Positions 53,434 to 63,203 of a stretch of 64,000 bases of DNA are shown here, piece by piece; position 1 is the stretch's first letter; each line of letters starts with the position of its first letter. Below the pieces are notes generated by a model that was not told the origin of the DNA, ran no database searches, and saw nothing but the letters and a program-made list of their open reading frames with translations. The position numbers and the translations under genes are program-made. Origin of the DNA: Flavobacterium gilvum (GTDB lineage: Bacteria; Bacteroidota; Bacteroidia; Flavobacteriales; Flavobacteriaceae); contig NZ_CP017479.1 of NCBI RefSeq assembly GCF_001761465.1, positions 3,348,001 through 3,412,000 of the forward strand, in the 5' to 3' direction.

Positions 53434-55878
53434 ATGAAAAATCTAAACCGCATTATAGTTCTGTTATTTTTATTTTTAGGACTATCAAATTTTGCCCAAA
53501 ATGGACCTCCAACTTTTACCAAAATAAAAGTTACGGGTAAAATTATAGCAAAGAAAAACAATCAACCCCTTGAAGACGCTACAATCACTTTAAAAAATCA
53601 AAAAAACCCCAAAGCTATTTCTGGTGGAATAACCAATAGCAAAGGAGAATTTGATGCAGATGTAATTCCTGGTGTTTATGATATAACTATCGATTTTATT
53701 TCGTTCAAATCAATCAACATCACAGGAAAAAACATAACCGAAAAGACTTCACTTGGTACAATTGCTCTCGAAGATGATGCTTCTCAGTTGAACGAAGTCG
53801 TTATTCGTTCAGAAAAATCAACTGTTGAAATCAAACTGGACAAAAAAGTTTATAACGTTGGTCAGGACATGATGGTAAAAGGCGGAACGGTAAGTGATGT
53901 TTTAGACAACATTCCTTCAGTCTCTGTTGATACCGAAGGAAATGTAAGTTTAAGAGGAAGCGACAATATCCGAATTTTAATTGACGGAAGACCTTCTTAT
54001 GCGGTAAATATCGCCGAAGCATTAAGACAACTTCCTGCAGATGCAATTGATAAAGTTGAAGTTATCACCAATCCATCTGCCCGATATGATGCCGAAGGTG
54101 GTTCTGGAATACTCAACATTATCCTTAAAAAAGGAAAAAACAAAGGTTTTAACGGAACATTAATCGCTTCTGGCGGTATTCCCGAAACGTATGGTTTAAG
54201 TGCTAATGTAAATTACAAAACAGAAAAACTAAACTACTTTTCTACCGTAGGATACAATTCAAGAACAAATGAAGGCGGTGGTAAAACAAATTCTGAGTAT
54301 TTCAACCCAGACAAATCAACCAAAAATTTTCTAGATGAAGATCGTGAAACCCAAAGAACAAGAGATGGTTTCAACGGAAGAGCCGGTGTTGAATGGACCG
54401 TAGCACCAAATACTTATTGGACAAATGCCCTAAATTACGAAAACAATACAGGAAATACGAATGATGTAATCAACTATCAAAACTATGATGCTACCCATAA
54501 TTTTACTGGTACAACTTACCGTTTAAACAATGGAGATACAAACAGTGAGAACATCTCGTATACTTCAAATTTAATTAAAAACTTCAACGACAAAGGGCAT
54601 AAACTTACCGTTGACGCTACTCTTTCAAGAGATAATGATGATAGTCAAAGTATTATTACAGGTTCTCAGAATTACAACAACACGTTGAATAATCAAGTTC
54701 AAAAACAAGCACAAATTCAAGCCGATTACGTGCTTCCAATAGGAGAAGGAAGCCAATTTGAAGCTGGATATAAAGGAAGTTTTGGCGACTTAAACAACCA
54801 ATATTATGTTCTTGACGAACAAGGAACACGAATTCCTAATTTATCAAACACTTTGGAATACAAAGAAAACATCAATGCACTTTATTCTCAGTACGGTTTC
54901 AAGAAAAATAAATTCTCCTATTTATTTGGACTACGTTGGGAAGACACCAACATACATGTAAACTTGTTGGACAATAACGATTTTAATACCAAAAAGTACA
55001 ACAACTTTTTCCCAAGTGCTTTTATCAGTTATGAACTGTCTGATCAAAGCAACATTACAACAAGCTACAGCAAGCGTCTAACAAGACCTAGAGGCCGTTT
55101 TATGAACCCTGCTGTAAACTATTCCAGTAACGTTAATATTTTTCAGGGAAATCCAGACTTAGATCCGTCATTAACAAATAAATTTGACGTTGGATATATC
55201 AAACGTTGGGACAAAGTAACATTTAATACTTCTGCTTATTTTGAAGACACCAAAGACGTTTTCAGCTTTGTACGATCTCCTACGGGTGATGAAGTAAACG
55301 GAGTTCCGGTAATTAAAAGCCAACCAATTAACTTAGGAAAAGAACAGAAATACGGTTTTGAGTTTACTTTAAATTACACCCCATTCAAAATATGGAGAGT
55401 AAACAGTAACTTCAATCTCTACAATGTAAAAACAACTGGAGAACACAGCTACACAGACACAAAAGGCAATCTTATTGTACAAAATCTAGACAACCAAGCC
55501 AACACTTGGTTTGCGAGAATTAATTCAAAACTAACTTTACCGTACAAAATTGACTGGCAACTGAGCGCAATGTACAATGGTGAACAAAAAACAGCTCAAG
55601 GCAAAAACTTAGATCAGTTTAGTATGAACACGGCTTTCAGCAAAGATTTGTTCAAGGATAAAGCAACACTTGCATTCAATATCAGTGATATTTTAAACTC
55701 AAGAATTATGAGATCTTATACTTATCTTGACAACCAGACATCATATAGCGAAATGCAATTCCGTAAACGTCAATTCAATTTGTCATTTACCTACCGTTTC
55801 AACAAGGCTAAAAACGAAAAAGAAAAGAATCAAGCTCCTAAAAATGACAGCGGTAACGATGGTGATTTTCCAGGATAA
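53434..55878 (+). CDS. TonB-dependent-receptor-like outer membrane beta-barrel protein
   Basis: An 814-residue outer membrane protein. The signal peptide (NLNRIIVLLFLFLGLSNFAQ) is followed by a carboxypeptidase-regulatory-like beta-sandwich (residues about 25-115, with VTGKIIAKKNNQPLEDATITL), a plug domain (GGTVSDVLDNIPSVSVDTEG, then LRGSDNIRILIDGRPS) and a barrel ending in aromatic beta strands (FNLSFTYRF). This is the common Bacteroidota OMP_b-brl_3 type. The C-terminus is an asparagine- and lysine-rich tail. The ligand is unknown; no SusD partner is nearby. Confidence 0.92.
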   Translation: MKNLNRIIVLLFLFLGLSNFAQNGPPTFTKIKVTGKIIAKKNNQPLEDATITLKNQKNPKAISGGITNSKGEFDADVIPGVYDITIDFISFKSINITGKNITEKTSLGTIALEDDASQLNEVVIRSEKSTVEIKLDKKVYNVGQDMMVKGGTVSDVLDNIPSVSVDTEGNVSLRGSDNIRILIDGRPSYAVNIAEALRQLPADAIDKVEVITNPSARYDAEGGSGILNIILKKGKNKGFNGTLIASGGIPETYGLSANVNYKTEKLNYFSTVGYNSRTNEGGGKTNSEYFNPDKSTKNFLDEDRETQRTRDGFNGRAGVEWTVAPNTYWTNALNYENNTGNTNDVINYQNYDATHNFTGTTYRLNNGDTNSENISYTSNLIKNFNDKGHKLTVDATLSRDNDDSQSIITGSQNYNNTLNNQVQKQAQIQADYVLPIGEGSQFEAGYKGSFGDLNNQYYVLDEQGTRIPNLSNTLEYKENINALYSQYGFKKNKFSYLFGLRWEDTNIHVNLLDNNDFNTKKYNNFFPSAFISYELSDQSNITTSYSKRLTRPRGRFMNPAVNYSSNVNIFQGNPDLDPSLTNKFDVGYIKRWDKVTFNTSAYFEDTKDVFSFVRSPTGDEVNGVPVIKSQPINLGKEQKYGFEFTLNYTPFKIWRVNSNFNLYNVKTTGEHSYTDTKGNLIVQNLDNQANTWFARINSKLTLPYKIDWQLSAMYNGEQKTAQGKNLDQFSMNTAFSKDLFKDKATLAFNISDILNSRIMRSYTYLDNQTSYSEMQFRKRQFNLSFTYRFNKAKNEKEKNQAPKNDSGNDGDFPG

Positions 55879-55936
55879 ATAAATATAACACCTGCATTAG
55901 ATTTCTCCAATTCTAATGCGGGAAATCTAGCCAATA

Positions 55937-55967
55937 AAAAAAGGACTCGCAACACGAGTCCTTTTTT
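55937..55967. terminator. Hairpin terminator
   Basis: AAAAAAGGACTCG (55937-55949) pairs perfectly with CGAGTCCTTTTTT (55955-55967), loop CAACA. It serves the receptor gene and the convergent small membrane protein gene. Confidence 0.9.
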
Positions 55968-55987
55968 ATTTTGTAAGGAAAAAGAAA

Positions 55988-56158
55988 CTATGCTTCTTCT
56001 TCTTCTCTTTGTTTTGCTTTCTTTTCTTTGTAAGCCTCCCAAGTTGCTCCTCCTACCCAATAAGATACGAAACCAACCAAGAAAAACATTAACCAAAATC
56101 CCATTGTAAGGATGGTTAAGAAAAGTAAAAAGCCTAAATACTGGTGAAATTCAAACAT
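55988..56158 (-). CDS. Small single-pass membrane protein
   Basis: A 56-residue protein with one long hydrophobic helix (LGFLLFLTILTMGFWLMFFLVGFVSYWVGG) and a strongly charged C-terminal tail (EAYKEKKAKQREEEEA). The frame opens at a TTG (56188), but the ATG at 56158 is the natural start. No enzyme function is visible. Such short helix-plus-charged-tail proteins often attach to larger membrane complexes. It is convergent with the receptor gene. Confidence 0.7.
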   Translation of the reverse strand: MFEFHQYLGFLLFLTILTMGFWLMFFLVGFVSYWVGGATWEAYKEKKAKQREEEEA

Positions 56159-56421
56159 GTTTTCCGGAATTTTTGAATGTAGCGACAAATGTATGATTAA
56201 AATCTTTTCAAGCCAATAAAATCATTAAAAACTATCAATTATTTGTTAAAAGATTTATCAACACCGAAAATCAAAACCAAACAGCTTCACACCTGATTAT
56301 TAATATCTCAATCAAACAAAGTTTTTTCAAGACTATATTATCAAATTATCATTTTAAAACACAAAAACTTTCATTATAATTTAATTTGTATTTATATTTG
56401 TTCATCAAATACTATAAATTT

Positions 56422-57849
56422 ATGGAAGAATGCATCTCCGTTTTTGATATGCTAAAAATTGGTGTCGGACCATCCAGTTCCCACACTCTTGGCCCGTGGC
56501 GTGCTGCAGAACGATTTTTAAAAGAACTGAGAGATGAGTATGACATCAATTCTGTTGAGAGAGTAAAAGTCAATCTATATGGTTCTCTCTCCTTAACAGG
56601 AAAAGGACACGCAACCGATTTAGCTGTTATGCTGGGATTAAGCGGACAAGATCCCGAATACATTCCGATTCAAAATATTGACAAAATCATCAAATCGATT
56701 GAAACCAAAAACGAAATTTATTTGGGGAACCAAATTCCTATTCCGTTTTTCATTCTTCAGGATATTATTTTCAACAAAAATTTTCTTCCTTTTCATGCCA
56801 ATGGATTGACATTTACTGCTTACTTCAATAACGAAACCCAATACAGTTCAACATTTTACTCCATAGGAGGCGGTTTTGTAGTCAAAGAAGGTAGCCAAAA
56901 TGCGCAAGCAAAAGAAGCTATAAAATGCGCTTTCCCCCACCCGATTGACAAAGCCAGTGAACTTTTGGCCTATTGCACAAAAGAAAACAAAACCATTTCG
57001 GAAATCGTTTATGACAACGAAAAATCGATGCGCCCCGAAGCATCCATTCATCATGAATTAATGCGCATTTGGAATACCATGCTGGAATGTATGTATATCG
57101 GCTGTCATTCCGAAGGTATTCTTCCCGGCGGATTGCATGTTCGGAGACGGGCTTTTGACATGCACCAAAATTTGATTGGTCTGTCCAATTATTCCAATCC
57201 CCAAGAATGGCTGGAAGAAATTAGAAAAACCGAAGTTAAATTCAGACAAATCCTAAAATGGGTTAGCTGTTTTGCATTAGCCGTAAACGAAGTAAATGCG
57301 GCTTTGGGACGAGTAGTCACCGCTCCTACCAACGGAAGCGCCGGCGTAATTCCTGCAGTTTTAATGTATTATCTGGTTATTGAAAATCACCAGGGCGGCG
57401 AAACCGAAATCAAAAAATTCCTGATGGTTGCCGGCGAAATAGGAAGCATTTTCAAAAAAGGATCAACAATCTCTGCCGCAATGGGAGGCTGTCAAGCCGA
57501 GATAGGTGTTTCGAGTGCTATGGCTGCTGGTGCTTTGTGTGAATTGATGGGAGGAAGTCCGGAACAGGTTTTAATGGCAGCCGAAATTGCCATGGAACAT
57601 CACTTAGGTTTAACCTGCGATCCTATTGGCGGTTTGGTTCAAATCCCTTGCATTGAAAGGAATACCATGGGTGCCATAAAAGCTATTAATGCCGCAGAAC
57701 TCGCACTAGAAACCGATGCCAAAAATGCCAAAGTTTCTCTGGATAAAGTAATCGACACGATGTGGCAAACCGCCAAAGACATGAACTCAAAATACAAAGA
57801 AACCTCCGAAGGCGGACTTGCAATTGCCGTGAATATGGCGGATTGTTAA
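56422..57849 (+). CDS. sdaA: L-serine ammonia-lyase, iron-sulfur type
   Basis: A 475-residue single-chain L-serine dehydratase. The beta domain begins MEECISVFDMLKIGVGPSSSHTLGPWRAAERF; the alpha domain carries APTNGSAGVIPAVLMYYL, KGSTISAAMGGCQAEIGVSSAMAAGAL and EHHLGLTCDPIGGLVQIPCIERN. The cysteines in GCQ, CDP and PCI are the expected iron-sulfur ligands. It deaminates serine to pyruvate. The upstream in-frame TTG at 56386 is not favoured. TATATTTG (56393-56400) could be its -7 box. Confidence 0.95.
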   Translation: MEECISVFDMLKIGVGPSSSHTLGPWRAAERFLKELRDEYDINSVERVKVNLYGSLSLTGKGHATDLAVMLGLSGQDPEYIPIQNIDKIIKSIETKNEIYLGNQIPIPFFILQDIIFNKNFLPFHANGLTFTAYFNNETQYSSTFYSIGGGFVVKEGSQNAQAKEAIKCAFPHPIDKASELLAYCTKENKTISEIVYDNEKSMRPEASIHHELMRIWNTMLECMYIGCHSEGILPGGLHVRRRAFDMHQNLIGLSNYSNPQEWLEEIRKTEVKFRQILKWVSCFALAVNEVNAALGRVVTAPTNGSAGVIPAVLMYYLVIENHQGGETEIKKFLMVAGEIGSIFKKGSTISAAMGGCQAEIGVSSAMAAGALCELMGGSPEQVLMAAEIAMEHHLGLTCDPIGGLVQIPCIERNTMGAIKAINAAELALETDAKNAKVSLDKVIDTMWQTAKDMNSKYKETSEGGLAIAVNMADC

Positions 57850-57902
57850 TTAGATAATTTGAAAATTAGATAATTAGATAATTTAATTCCGATATCTTAA
57901 AA

Positions 57903-57957
57903 AAAAAAAAGATTTCAAATTAGAAGTTTATCAATTCTAATCTGAAATCTTTTTTTT
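57903..57957. terminator. Hairpin terminator between sdaA and kup
   Basis: AGATTTCAAATTAGAA (57910-57925) pairs with TTCTAATCTGAAATCT (57935-57950) with one mismatch, extended by A and T runs on both sides. It can serve both convergent genes. Confidence 0.85.
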
Positions 57958-58023
57958 AAACCTGCGTTTAATTATTATTTATGTCCCTTAAGTTTCTTCA
58001 AAAAAATGAAGTTTAGTCTTAAA

Positions 58024-58087
58024 ATCCAATTATCCAATTATCCAATTATCCAATTATCCAATTATCTAATTATCTAATTATCTAATT
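58024..58087 (+). repeat. Eight tandem copies of an 8-base unit at the kup stop
   Basis: Five copies of ATCCAATT (58024-58063) are followed by three of ATCTAATT (58064-58087). The last copy contains the kup stop codon. The complementary unit AATTAGAT occurs at about 57864-57880 just after sdaA, so related sequences flank the terminator in opposite orientation. Confidence 0.92.
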
Positions 58088-60025
58088 TACAACTTTCCTG
58101 TCCAATTCTAATTTTGTGATAGGATTATAGACGATAGGTATTTCTTCAATAATTACATCACTTTTGTCAAGTCCAAAAGCTTTTGTATCCGATAATGATA
58201 TGTTTTTCAACATATAATAAGAATTCAGTAAAATGCCATCCTTTACGGAAAATTCATTTTCGACAGACAAAAACTTTTCGATTATAACGAATTTAAAATC
58301 GGGTTCTGGATTGTATTTTGTCGAACCATCAGAGCGGATGTGCAAATTCAGTTCTTTATTATCAATAAGATTTTGAACAATTTTTTTAAAATACAATTCT
58401 ACTTTTGGTTGGATTCTAAAACCAATATTCAAAACAATCTTAATCACTTTATCATCCAATAACTCAATAACTTCATAATTCAAATCAAAAGGAGAATTGG
58501 TTCTATTGATATGAAAAAACCAGTACACATCAGCTCTTTTTGGCTTTTTGGAAAAAATAGAGCTCAGTATTTTCTCTTCAATTTCGTAATTTCTGTCCGC
58601 TTTTGACAAATAAATCAAATGAGTAGCATACTTCGGAATAGTAACATCATTACTCAATTCCAGAAACTTAGCTGTATGTTCAGTCAAATTGGTAAATTTC
58701 ACAAACTTATTATTGATTTTTCGGGAAAAATACCAAACATACATGGTCATAAATATAAATAGCTCGAAAAACAAGAACATCCAACGTTCTTTGATTTTTA
58801 CAATATTGGCAACAAAAAATGCAATTTCGATAATTACAAAAACAGTTATAATCAGTGTGATAAGGACCCTGTTCATTTTTTTGATATAAATCAAATAATA
58901 ATTTAAAAGAACGGTGGTCATCAACATCGCTATAGTTATCGAAAAACCATAAGCCGCCTCCATATTGGAAGAAGTTCTAAAGTACAAAACCATCAAAATA
59001 CACCCAGCCCATAAAATAGTATTCACCGATGGAATATAAATTTGGCCTTTCAAATTTGTTGGATTTTTCATGGTCACACGAGGCCAAAAATTAAGCGAAA
59101 CTGCTTCGTTAATCAATGTAAACGAACCACTTATCAATGCCTGAGAAGCAATAATTGCCGCAAAAGTCGAAATAACAACTCCCGAAAATAAAAACCATTG
59201 TGGCATAATGGTATAAAAAGGATTTTTACCTTCCAGAAAATGATTGCTTTGATTCATCAACCAAGCTGCCTGTCCTAGATAATTAACAACCAACGCAATT
59301 TTCACAAAAATCCATGTCATTCTGATATTGCTTTTTCCGCAATGTCCCAAATCCGAATACAAAGCTTCGGCACCAGTGGTACAAAGGAAAACAGCTCCCA
59401 ACAACCAAAATCCGTGAGGATATTCGACTAACAACTCATAAGCATAAATGGGATTCAAAGCTGTCAATATTGCAGGATGCTCCAAGATTTGGACAAATCC
59501 CAATATTAAAAGCATTGAAAACCAAACCACCATGGCAGGACCAAAAAAGAATCCCACTTTTTGAGTTCCAAAACGCTGAAAAAAGAAAAGTCCAGACAAA
59601 ATCACTATTACAATTGGCAAAATTGGAATATTGGGAACTACATCTCCCAATCCCTCAACCGCCGAAGCCACAGAAATAGGCGGCGTGATAATTCCGTCTG
59701 CCAAAAGAGTCGTAGCTCCCAAAATAGTTGGAATTACCAGTTTTCCTTTTCCAAAACGTTTGACCAATGCATAAAGAGAAAACACGCCACCTTCACCATG
59801 ATTGTCTGCCGAAAGCGTCATTAAAACATATTTGAAAGTTGTTTGAAAAGTAAGTGTCCAAAAAATACACGAAATCCCTCCATAAACCAGTAGTTTTGAT
59901 ATTTCTCTTTGCCCAATAATGGCTTTCATAACATATAACGGACTGGTTCCTATATCTCCGTAAATAATTCCGAGTGCAACCAAAAGCGATGCAGCTGTTA
60001 CTTTTTGAACCGTTGATTTATTCAT
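58082..60025 (-). CDS. kup: Kup-family potassium uptake protein
   Basis: A 647-residue KUP/HAK/KT transporter with about twelve membrane helices and a cytosolic C-terminal domain. The N-terminus carries the family signature LGIIYGDIGTSPLYVMKAI and later DNHGEGGVFSLYALVKRFGK and FSGVVISTFAAIIASQALISGSF. It imports potassium with protons. The last codons run into an 8-base tandem repeat. It lies 111 bases downstream of the KdpDE-like regulator genes, on the same strand. Confidence 0.94.
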   Translation of the reverse strand: MNKSTVQKVTAASLLVALGIIYGDIGTSPLYVMKAIIGQREISKLLVYGGISCIFWTLTFQTTFKYVLMTLSADNHGEGGVFSLYALVKRFGKGKLVIPTILGATTLLADGIITPPISVASAVEGLGDVVPNIPILPIVIVILSGLFFFQRFGTQKVGFFFGPAMVVWFSMLLILGFVQILEHPAILTALNPIYAYELLVEYPHGFWLLGAVFLCTTGAEALYSDLGHCGKSNIRMTWIFVKIALVVNYLGQAAWLMNQSNHFLEGKNPFYTIMPQWFLFSGVVISTFAAIIASQALISGSFTLINEAVSLNFWPRVTMKNPTNLKGQIYIPSVNTILWAGCILMVLYFRTSSNMEAAYGFSITIAMLMTTVLLNYYLIYIKKMNRVLITLIITVFVIIEIAFFVANIVKIKERWMFLFFELFIFMTMYVWYFSRKINNKFVKFTNLTEHTAKFLELSNDVTIPKYATHLIYLSKADRNYEIEEKILSSIFSKKPKRADVYWFFHINRTNSPFDLNYEVIELLDDKVIKIVLNIGFRIQPKVELYFKKIVQNLIDNKELNLHIRSDGSTKYNPEPDFKFVIIEKFLSVENEFSVKDGILLNSYYMLKNISLSDTKAFGLDKSDVIIEEIPIVYNPITKLELDRKVVN

Positions 60026-60136
60026 TGTATTCTAATTTATATTCTTAAATTCAATAATTTTTGGACATAGCAAGTCCTATATGAGGTGTATAGAACACTC
60101 CATATACATTCTTTTTATTTAAACTTTTATTGAGTT

Positions 60137-60823
60137 TTAACTGGTATTAAACCGGTATCCCACACCCGATTCTGTGATGATGAATTTAGGGCGATTGGGA
60201 TCTTCTTCTATTTTTTTTCGAAGTTGTGCCACAAAAACTCTTAAATATTGCGTTTGGTCAGCATAACTGTTTCCCCAAACTTGTTTCAGTAAATATTGAT
60301 GGGTTAATACTCGTCCTTCGTTTTTTACAAATATTGAAAGCAAATTGTATTCTGTCGTTGTGAGTTTTAAAATCTCTTTATTCAATCTTACAATTCTGGA
60401 AGCCAAATCTATTGAAACCGAGCCAAATTCAATTATTGGTTCTTTTTCTATTGCTACCAAATTTCGCAAAGCAGTTCGAATCCTAGCAAGTAATTCCTGC
60501 GTGCGGAAAGGTTTAGTCAAATAATCATTTGCTCCGTTATCGAGTGCTTTTACAATTTCATCTTCGGTATTTTTTACCGTCAAAATAATAATTGGGTTTT
60601 TATACCATTCTCGTAGTCGTTTCAAAACAACTTGTCCATCCTCATCGGGCAAACCCAAATCAAGAATAACCAAATCGGGCTGATGATTGGCCACCATCGA
60701 CAAACCTTCTTTTGCATTTGCAGCAAAAATGGTTCTGTAATTATTAGAGTCCAATGTGATTTCAAGTAGTTTCCTAATTTGAATTTCATCATCAATAACT
60801 AAAATTTGGGCACTATTATTCAT
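60137..60823 (-). CDS. KdpE-like OmpR-family response regulator
   Basis: A 228-residue response regulator. The receiver domain has D11, D12 and the phosphorylation site D55 in LVILDLGLPDEDG, then TVKNTEDE and the conserved lysine in YLTKPF. The C-terminal winged helix (LTTTEYNLLSIFVKNEGRV and TESGVGYRF) is OmpR type. It overlaps the kinase gene by eight bases, so the two are co-translated. Similarity to KdpE and the adjacent kup gene suggest potassium-responsive control, with kup as the probable target. Confidence 0.9.
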   Translation of the reverse strand: MNNSAQILVIDDEIQIRKLLEITLDSNNYRTIFAANAKEGLSMVANHQPDLVILDLGLPDEDGQVVLKRLREWYKNPIIILTVKNTEDEIVKALDNGANDYLTKPFRTQELLARIRTALRNLVAIEKEPIIEFGSVSIDLASRIVRLNKEILKLTTTEYNLLSIFVKNEGRVLTHQYLLKQVWGNSYADQTQYLRVFVAQLRKKIEEDPNRPKFIITESGVGYRFNTS

Positions 60824-61928
60824 TTGAAATTTCTTTAGTATTCATTGTTAAGGTTTGAAAACTTAGTGTAAAAACCGAACCTCCTTCTTCCCTGTTTTCT
60901 AGTGTTACTTTTCCGTGTTGCGCTTCTACAAATCCTTTTACAATAGACAATCCTAATCCTGTTCCACCAGTTTTAGAATTTTGAAGACGGTAAAATTTAT
61001 CAAAAACTTTATCAATTTCATCTTCCGGAAAACCAATACCATCATCGGTAATTGTAATCACGCAGGGACATAATTTATCGGGATTGTATTCAAAATCGAC
61101 ATCAGCATTATAAGAAACCTTAATTTCAATTTTAGCACCTTTTGGCGTGTATTGAGATGCATTAAAAACCAAATTATAAATTATCTGCTGCATCAAGCCG
61201 TAGTCTAATTTAAAAAGCGGTAAATTTTCATCAGTCTTCACGACTATTTTGTGAAACTGCAAATCGTCTTTTAAGTGATCCAAAACATTATAAACCAATT
61301 CTTCTAAATCACACCAATCCATTTTTGGTTCAATAACACCCGATTCGAGTCGGGACATATTCAGTAAATTCTCGACTTGATGGTTCAATCGCAACGAAGC
61401 TTTTTCTATTTCGGCATATAGATTTTCTTTATTTTTTTCAGAAATAGAAATCGTTTTGCTTTGAATCGTATCGATAGCCCCCATAATTGTCGAAATTGGC
61501 GTTCTCAATTCATGGGACAAGGAATCGAGCAAAGCATTATACAGCTTCATGGTATTTATTCTCACTTCTTTTACTTGCAATACCTTTTCGGCTCTACGGA
61601 TTTTGTGTGTCAGAACAGCATTTACCAGTGCAATAATGAAAAACAAAAACAATAACAATGAATCTTCGGCACTACTGATATGCAGTGTGTAATAAGGCTT
61701 TATAAACAAAAAATTCAATATTAACGCGCTCAAAACGGCACTGAGCAATAATGGCAAAATATTTAAAAACATAGATAAAACCGAAACGACCACTAATAGC
61801 AGATAGCCAACAATTTTATAATCTAAATAGTCTCGGATAAACAAACACAGTGAAGCAACTGTACCGACTGATAAAACGCTAATTAAATATTGATTTTTAA
61901 TCTTTATTTGATTCAAAATACTATTCAT
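60816..61928 (-). CDS. KdpD-like membrane histidine kinase, truncated form
   Basis: A 370-residue kinase. Residues about 10-100 are a DUF4118 four-helix membrane domain as in KdpD (YLISVLSVGTVASLCLFI and on). Then come a HisKA domain with H139 in DSLSHELRTPIST and an ATPase domain with IYNLVFNASQYTP, TDDGIGFP and GGTGLGLSIVKGF. The long N-terminal KdpD and UspA domains are missing. The ATG at 61928 is preferred to an upstream TTG at 61955. It presumably phosphorylates the KdpE-like regulator beside it. Confidence 0.88.
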   Translation of the reverse strand: MNSILNQIKIKNQYLISVLSVGTVASLCLFIRDYLDYKIVGYLLLVVVSVLSMFLNILPLLLSAVLSALILNFLFIKPYYTLHISSAEDSLLLFLFFIIALVNAVLTHKIRRAEKVLQVKEVRINTMKLYNALLDSLSHELRTPISTIMGAIDTIQSKTISISEKNKENLYAEIEKASLRLNHQVENLLNMSRLESGVIEPKMDWCDLEELVYNVLDHLKDDLQFHKIVVKTDENLPLFKLDYGLMQQIIYNLVFNASQYTPKGAKIEIKVSYNADVDFEYNPDKLCPCVITITDDGIGFPEDEIDKVFDKFYRLQNSKTGGTGLGLSIVKGFVEAQHGKVTLENREEGGSVFTLSFQTLTMNTKEISNE

Positions 61929-62189
61929 AATCCTTGCATTTATTTGATAAGACAAAGTTAAAGCATATCATGTAAGTATTTTATAATATAACCAAGCAGG
62001 ATATAAAGATTTTATAAAGATTACAATTATGTTGAACTCACACAAACCCAAAGTAGGAAACCAAATTCAATTCTGTGCTTCATTATAAAAATACTTCAAA
62101 ACAATACATCAAATTACCAATATCACAATTTGACCTGTCCTAGATTTCATATTCTTCACGAAAATTCAATTTAGAAGAATTCTATTTAT

Positions 62190-62197
62190 TATTTTTG
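62190..62197 (+). promoter_or_regulatory. -7 box of panB
   Basis: TATTTTTG fits TAnnTTTG and is 52 bases before the panB ATG. No TTG lies at the ideal upstream distance. The rest of the 290-base gap between the divergent kdpD-like and panB genes shows no gene. Confidence 0.45.
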
Positions 62198-62249
62198 CAC
62201 TCTCTAAACAGAATCAATCCCGAGGTTTCGGAATTAAAATAAAAACAAG

Positions 62250-63068
62250 ATGTCAGCAATAAAAAAAGATTACAAAAAAGTTACCACCAAGTCTTTAATC
62301 GATATGAAATCCAATGGCGAAAAAATCTCCATGCTTACGGCTTATGACTATACAATGGCCAAAATTGTGGATACCGCCGGAGTTGATGTAATACTGGTTG
62401 GTGACTCGGCTTCAAACGTTATGGCCGGTCACGAGACTACACTTCCTATTACTTTGGATCAAATGATATATCATGCCTCATCGGTAGTAAGGGCGGTTGA
62501 CAGAGCTTTGGTTGTTATCGACTTACCTTTTGGTAGTTACCAATCTGATCCTAAAGCTGCATTGCGTTCCTCTATCAGAATCATGAAGGAAAGTGGTGGC
62601 CATGCCGTAAAACTGGAAGGCGGAAGCGAAATAAAAGAATCTATCAAAAAAATCCTAAATGCCGGAATCCCTGTTATGGGACATTTGGGATTGACACCAC
62701 AATCTATTTATAAATTCGGGACTTATACTGTTCGTGCCAAAGAAGAACAAGAAGCCGAAAAATTAATCGAAGACGCCAAATTACTGGAGCAATTGGGTTG
62801 TTTTGCTTTGGTTCTCGAAAAAATTCCTGCTCAATTAGCAAAACAAGTAGCCGAAAGTATTTCAATTCCCGTAATTGGAATTGGAGCCGGTGGCGGAGTT
62901 GACGGACAGGTTTTGGTTATTCACGATATGTTGGGAATGAATAATGAGTTCAGCCCACGCTTCTTGAGACGTTATATGAATCTGTATGAAGGAATGACTT
63001 CGGCAATTAGTAAATACGTAACTGATGTGAAGTCACAGGATTTTCCAAACGAAAAAGAGCAGTATTAA
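62250..63068 (+). CDS. panB: 3-methyl-2-oxobutanoate hydroxymethyltransferase
   Basis: A 272-residue PanB of normal length. Family stretches include [65 protein letters not shown] and [18 protein letters not shown]. It makes ketopantoate, the first committed step toward pantothenate and CoA. The other pan genes are not in the window. A repeat-derived spacer separates it from the downstream pseudouridine synthase gene. Confidence 0.95.
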   Translation: MSAIKKDYKKVTTKSLIDMKSNGEKISMLTAYDYTMAKIVDTAGVDVILVGDSASNVMAGHETTLPITLDQMIYHASSVVRAVDRALVVIDLPFGSYQSDPKAALRSSIRIMKESGGHAVKLEGGSEIKESIKKILNAGIPVMGHLGLTPQSIYKFGTYTVRAKEEQEAEKLIEDAKLLEQLGCFALVLEKIPAQLAKQVAESISIPVIGIGAGGGVDGQVLVIHDMLGMNNEFSPRFLRRYMNLYEGMTSAISKYVTDVKSQDFPNEKEQY

Positions 63069-63089
63069 TTTAAGATACTAGGTTTCTAA

Positions 63090-63131
63090 GATGCTAAGTT
63101 TCTAAGTTTTTTCTCTTAGAAACTTAGCATC
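63090..63131 (+). terminator. Strong hairpin after panB, repeat-derived
   Basis: GATGCTAAGTTTCTAAG (63090-63106) pairs perfectly with CTTAGAAACTTAGCATC (63115-63131), loop TTTTTTCT. Related strings (TTAGCATCTTTGTA) recur to 63190, so the spacer is built from repeats. It may terminate panB, but its T-run lies in the loop. Confidence 0.55.
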
Positions 63132-63203
63132 TTTGTATCTTAGCAATTCATTTTCTAATCTTAGAACCTTAGCGTATTAGCATCTTTGTAACTTTAAAAA
63201 CCA

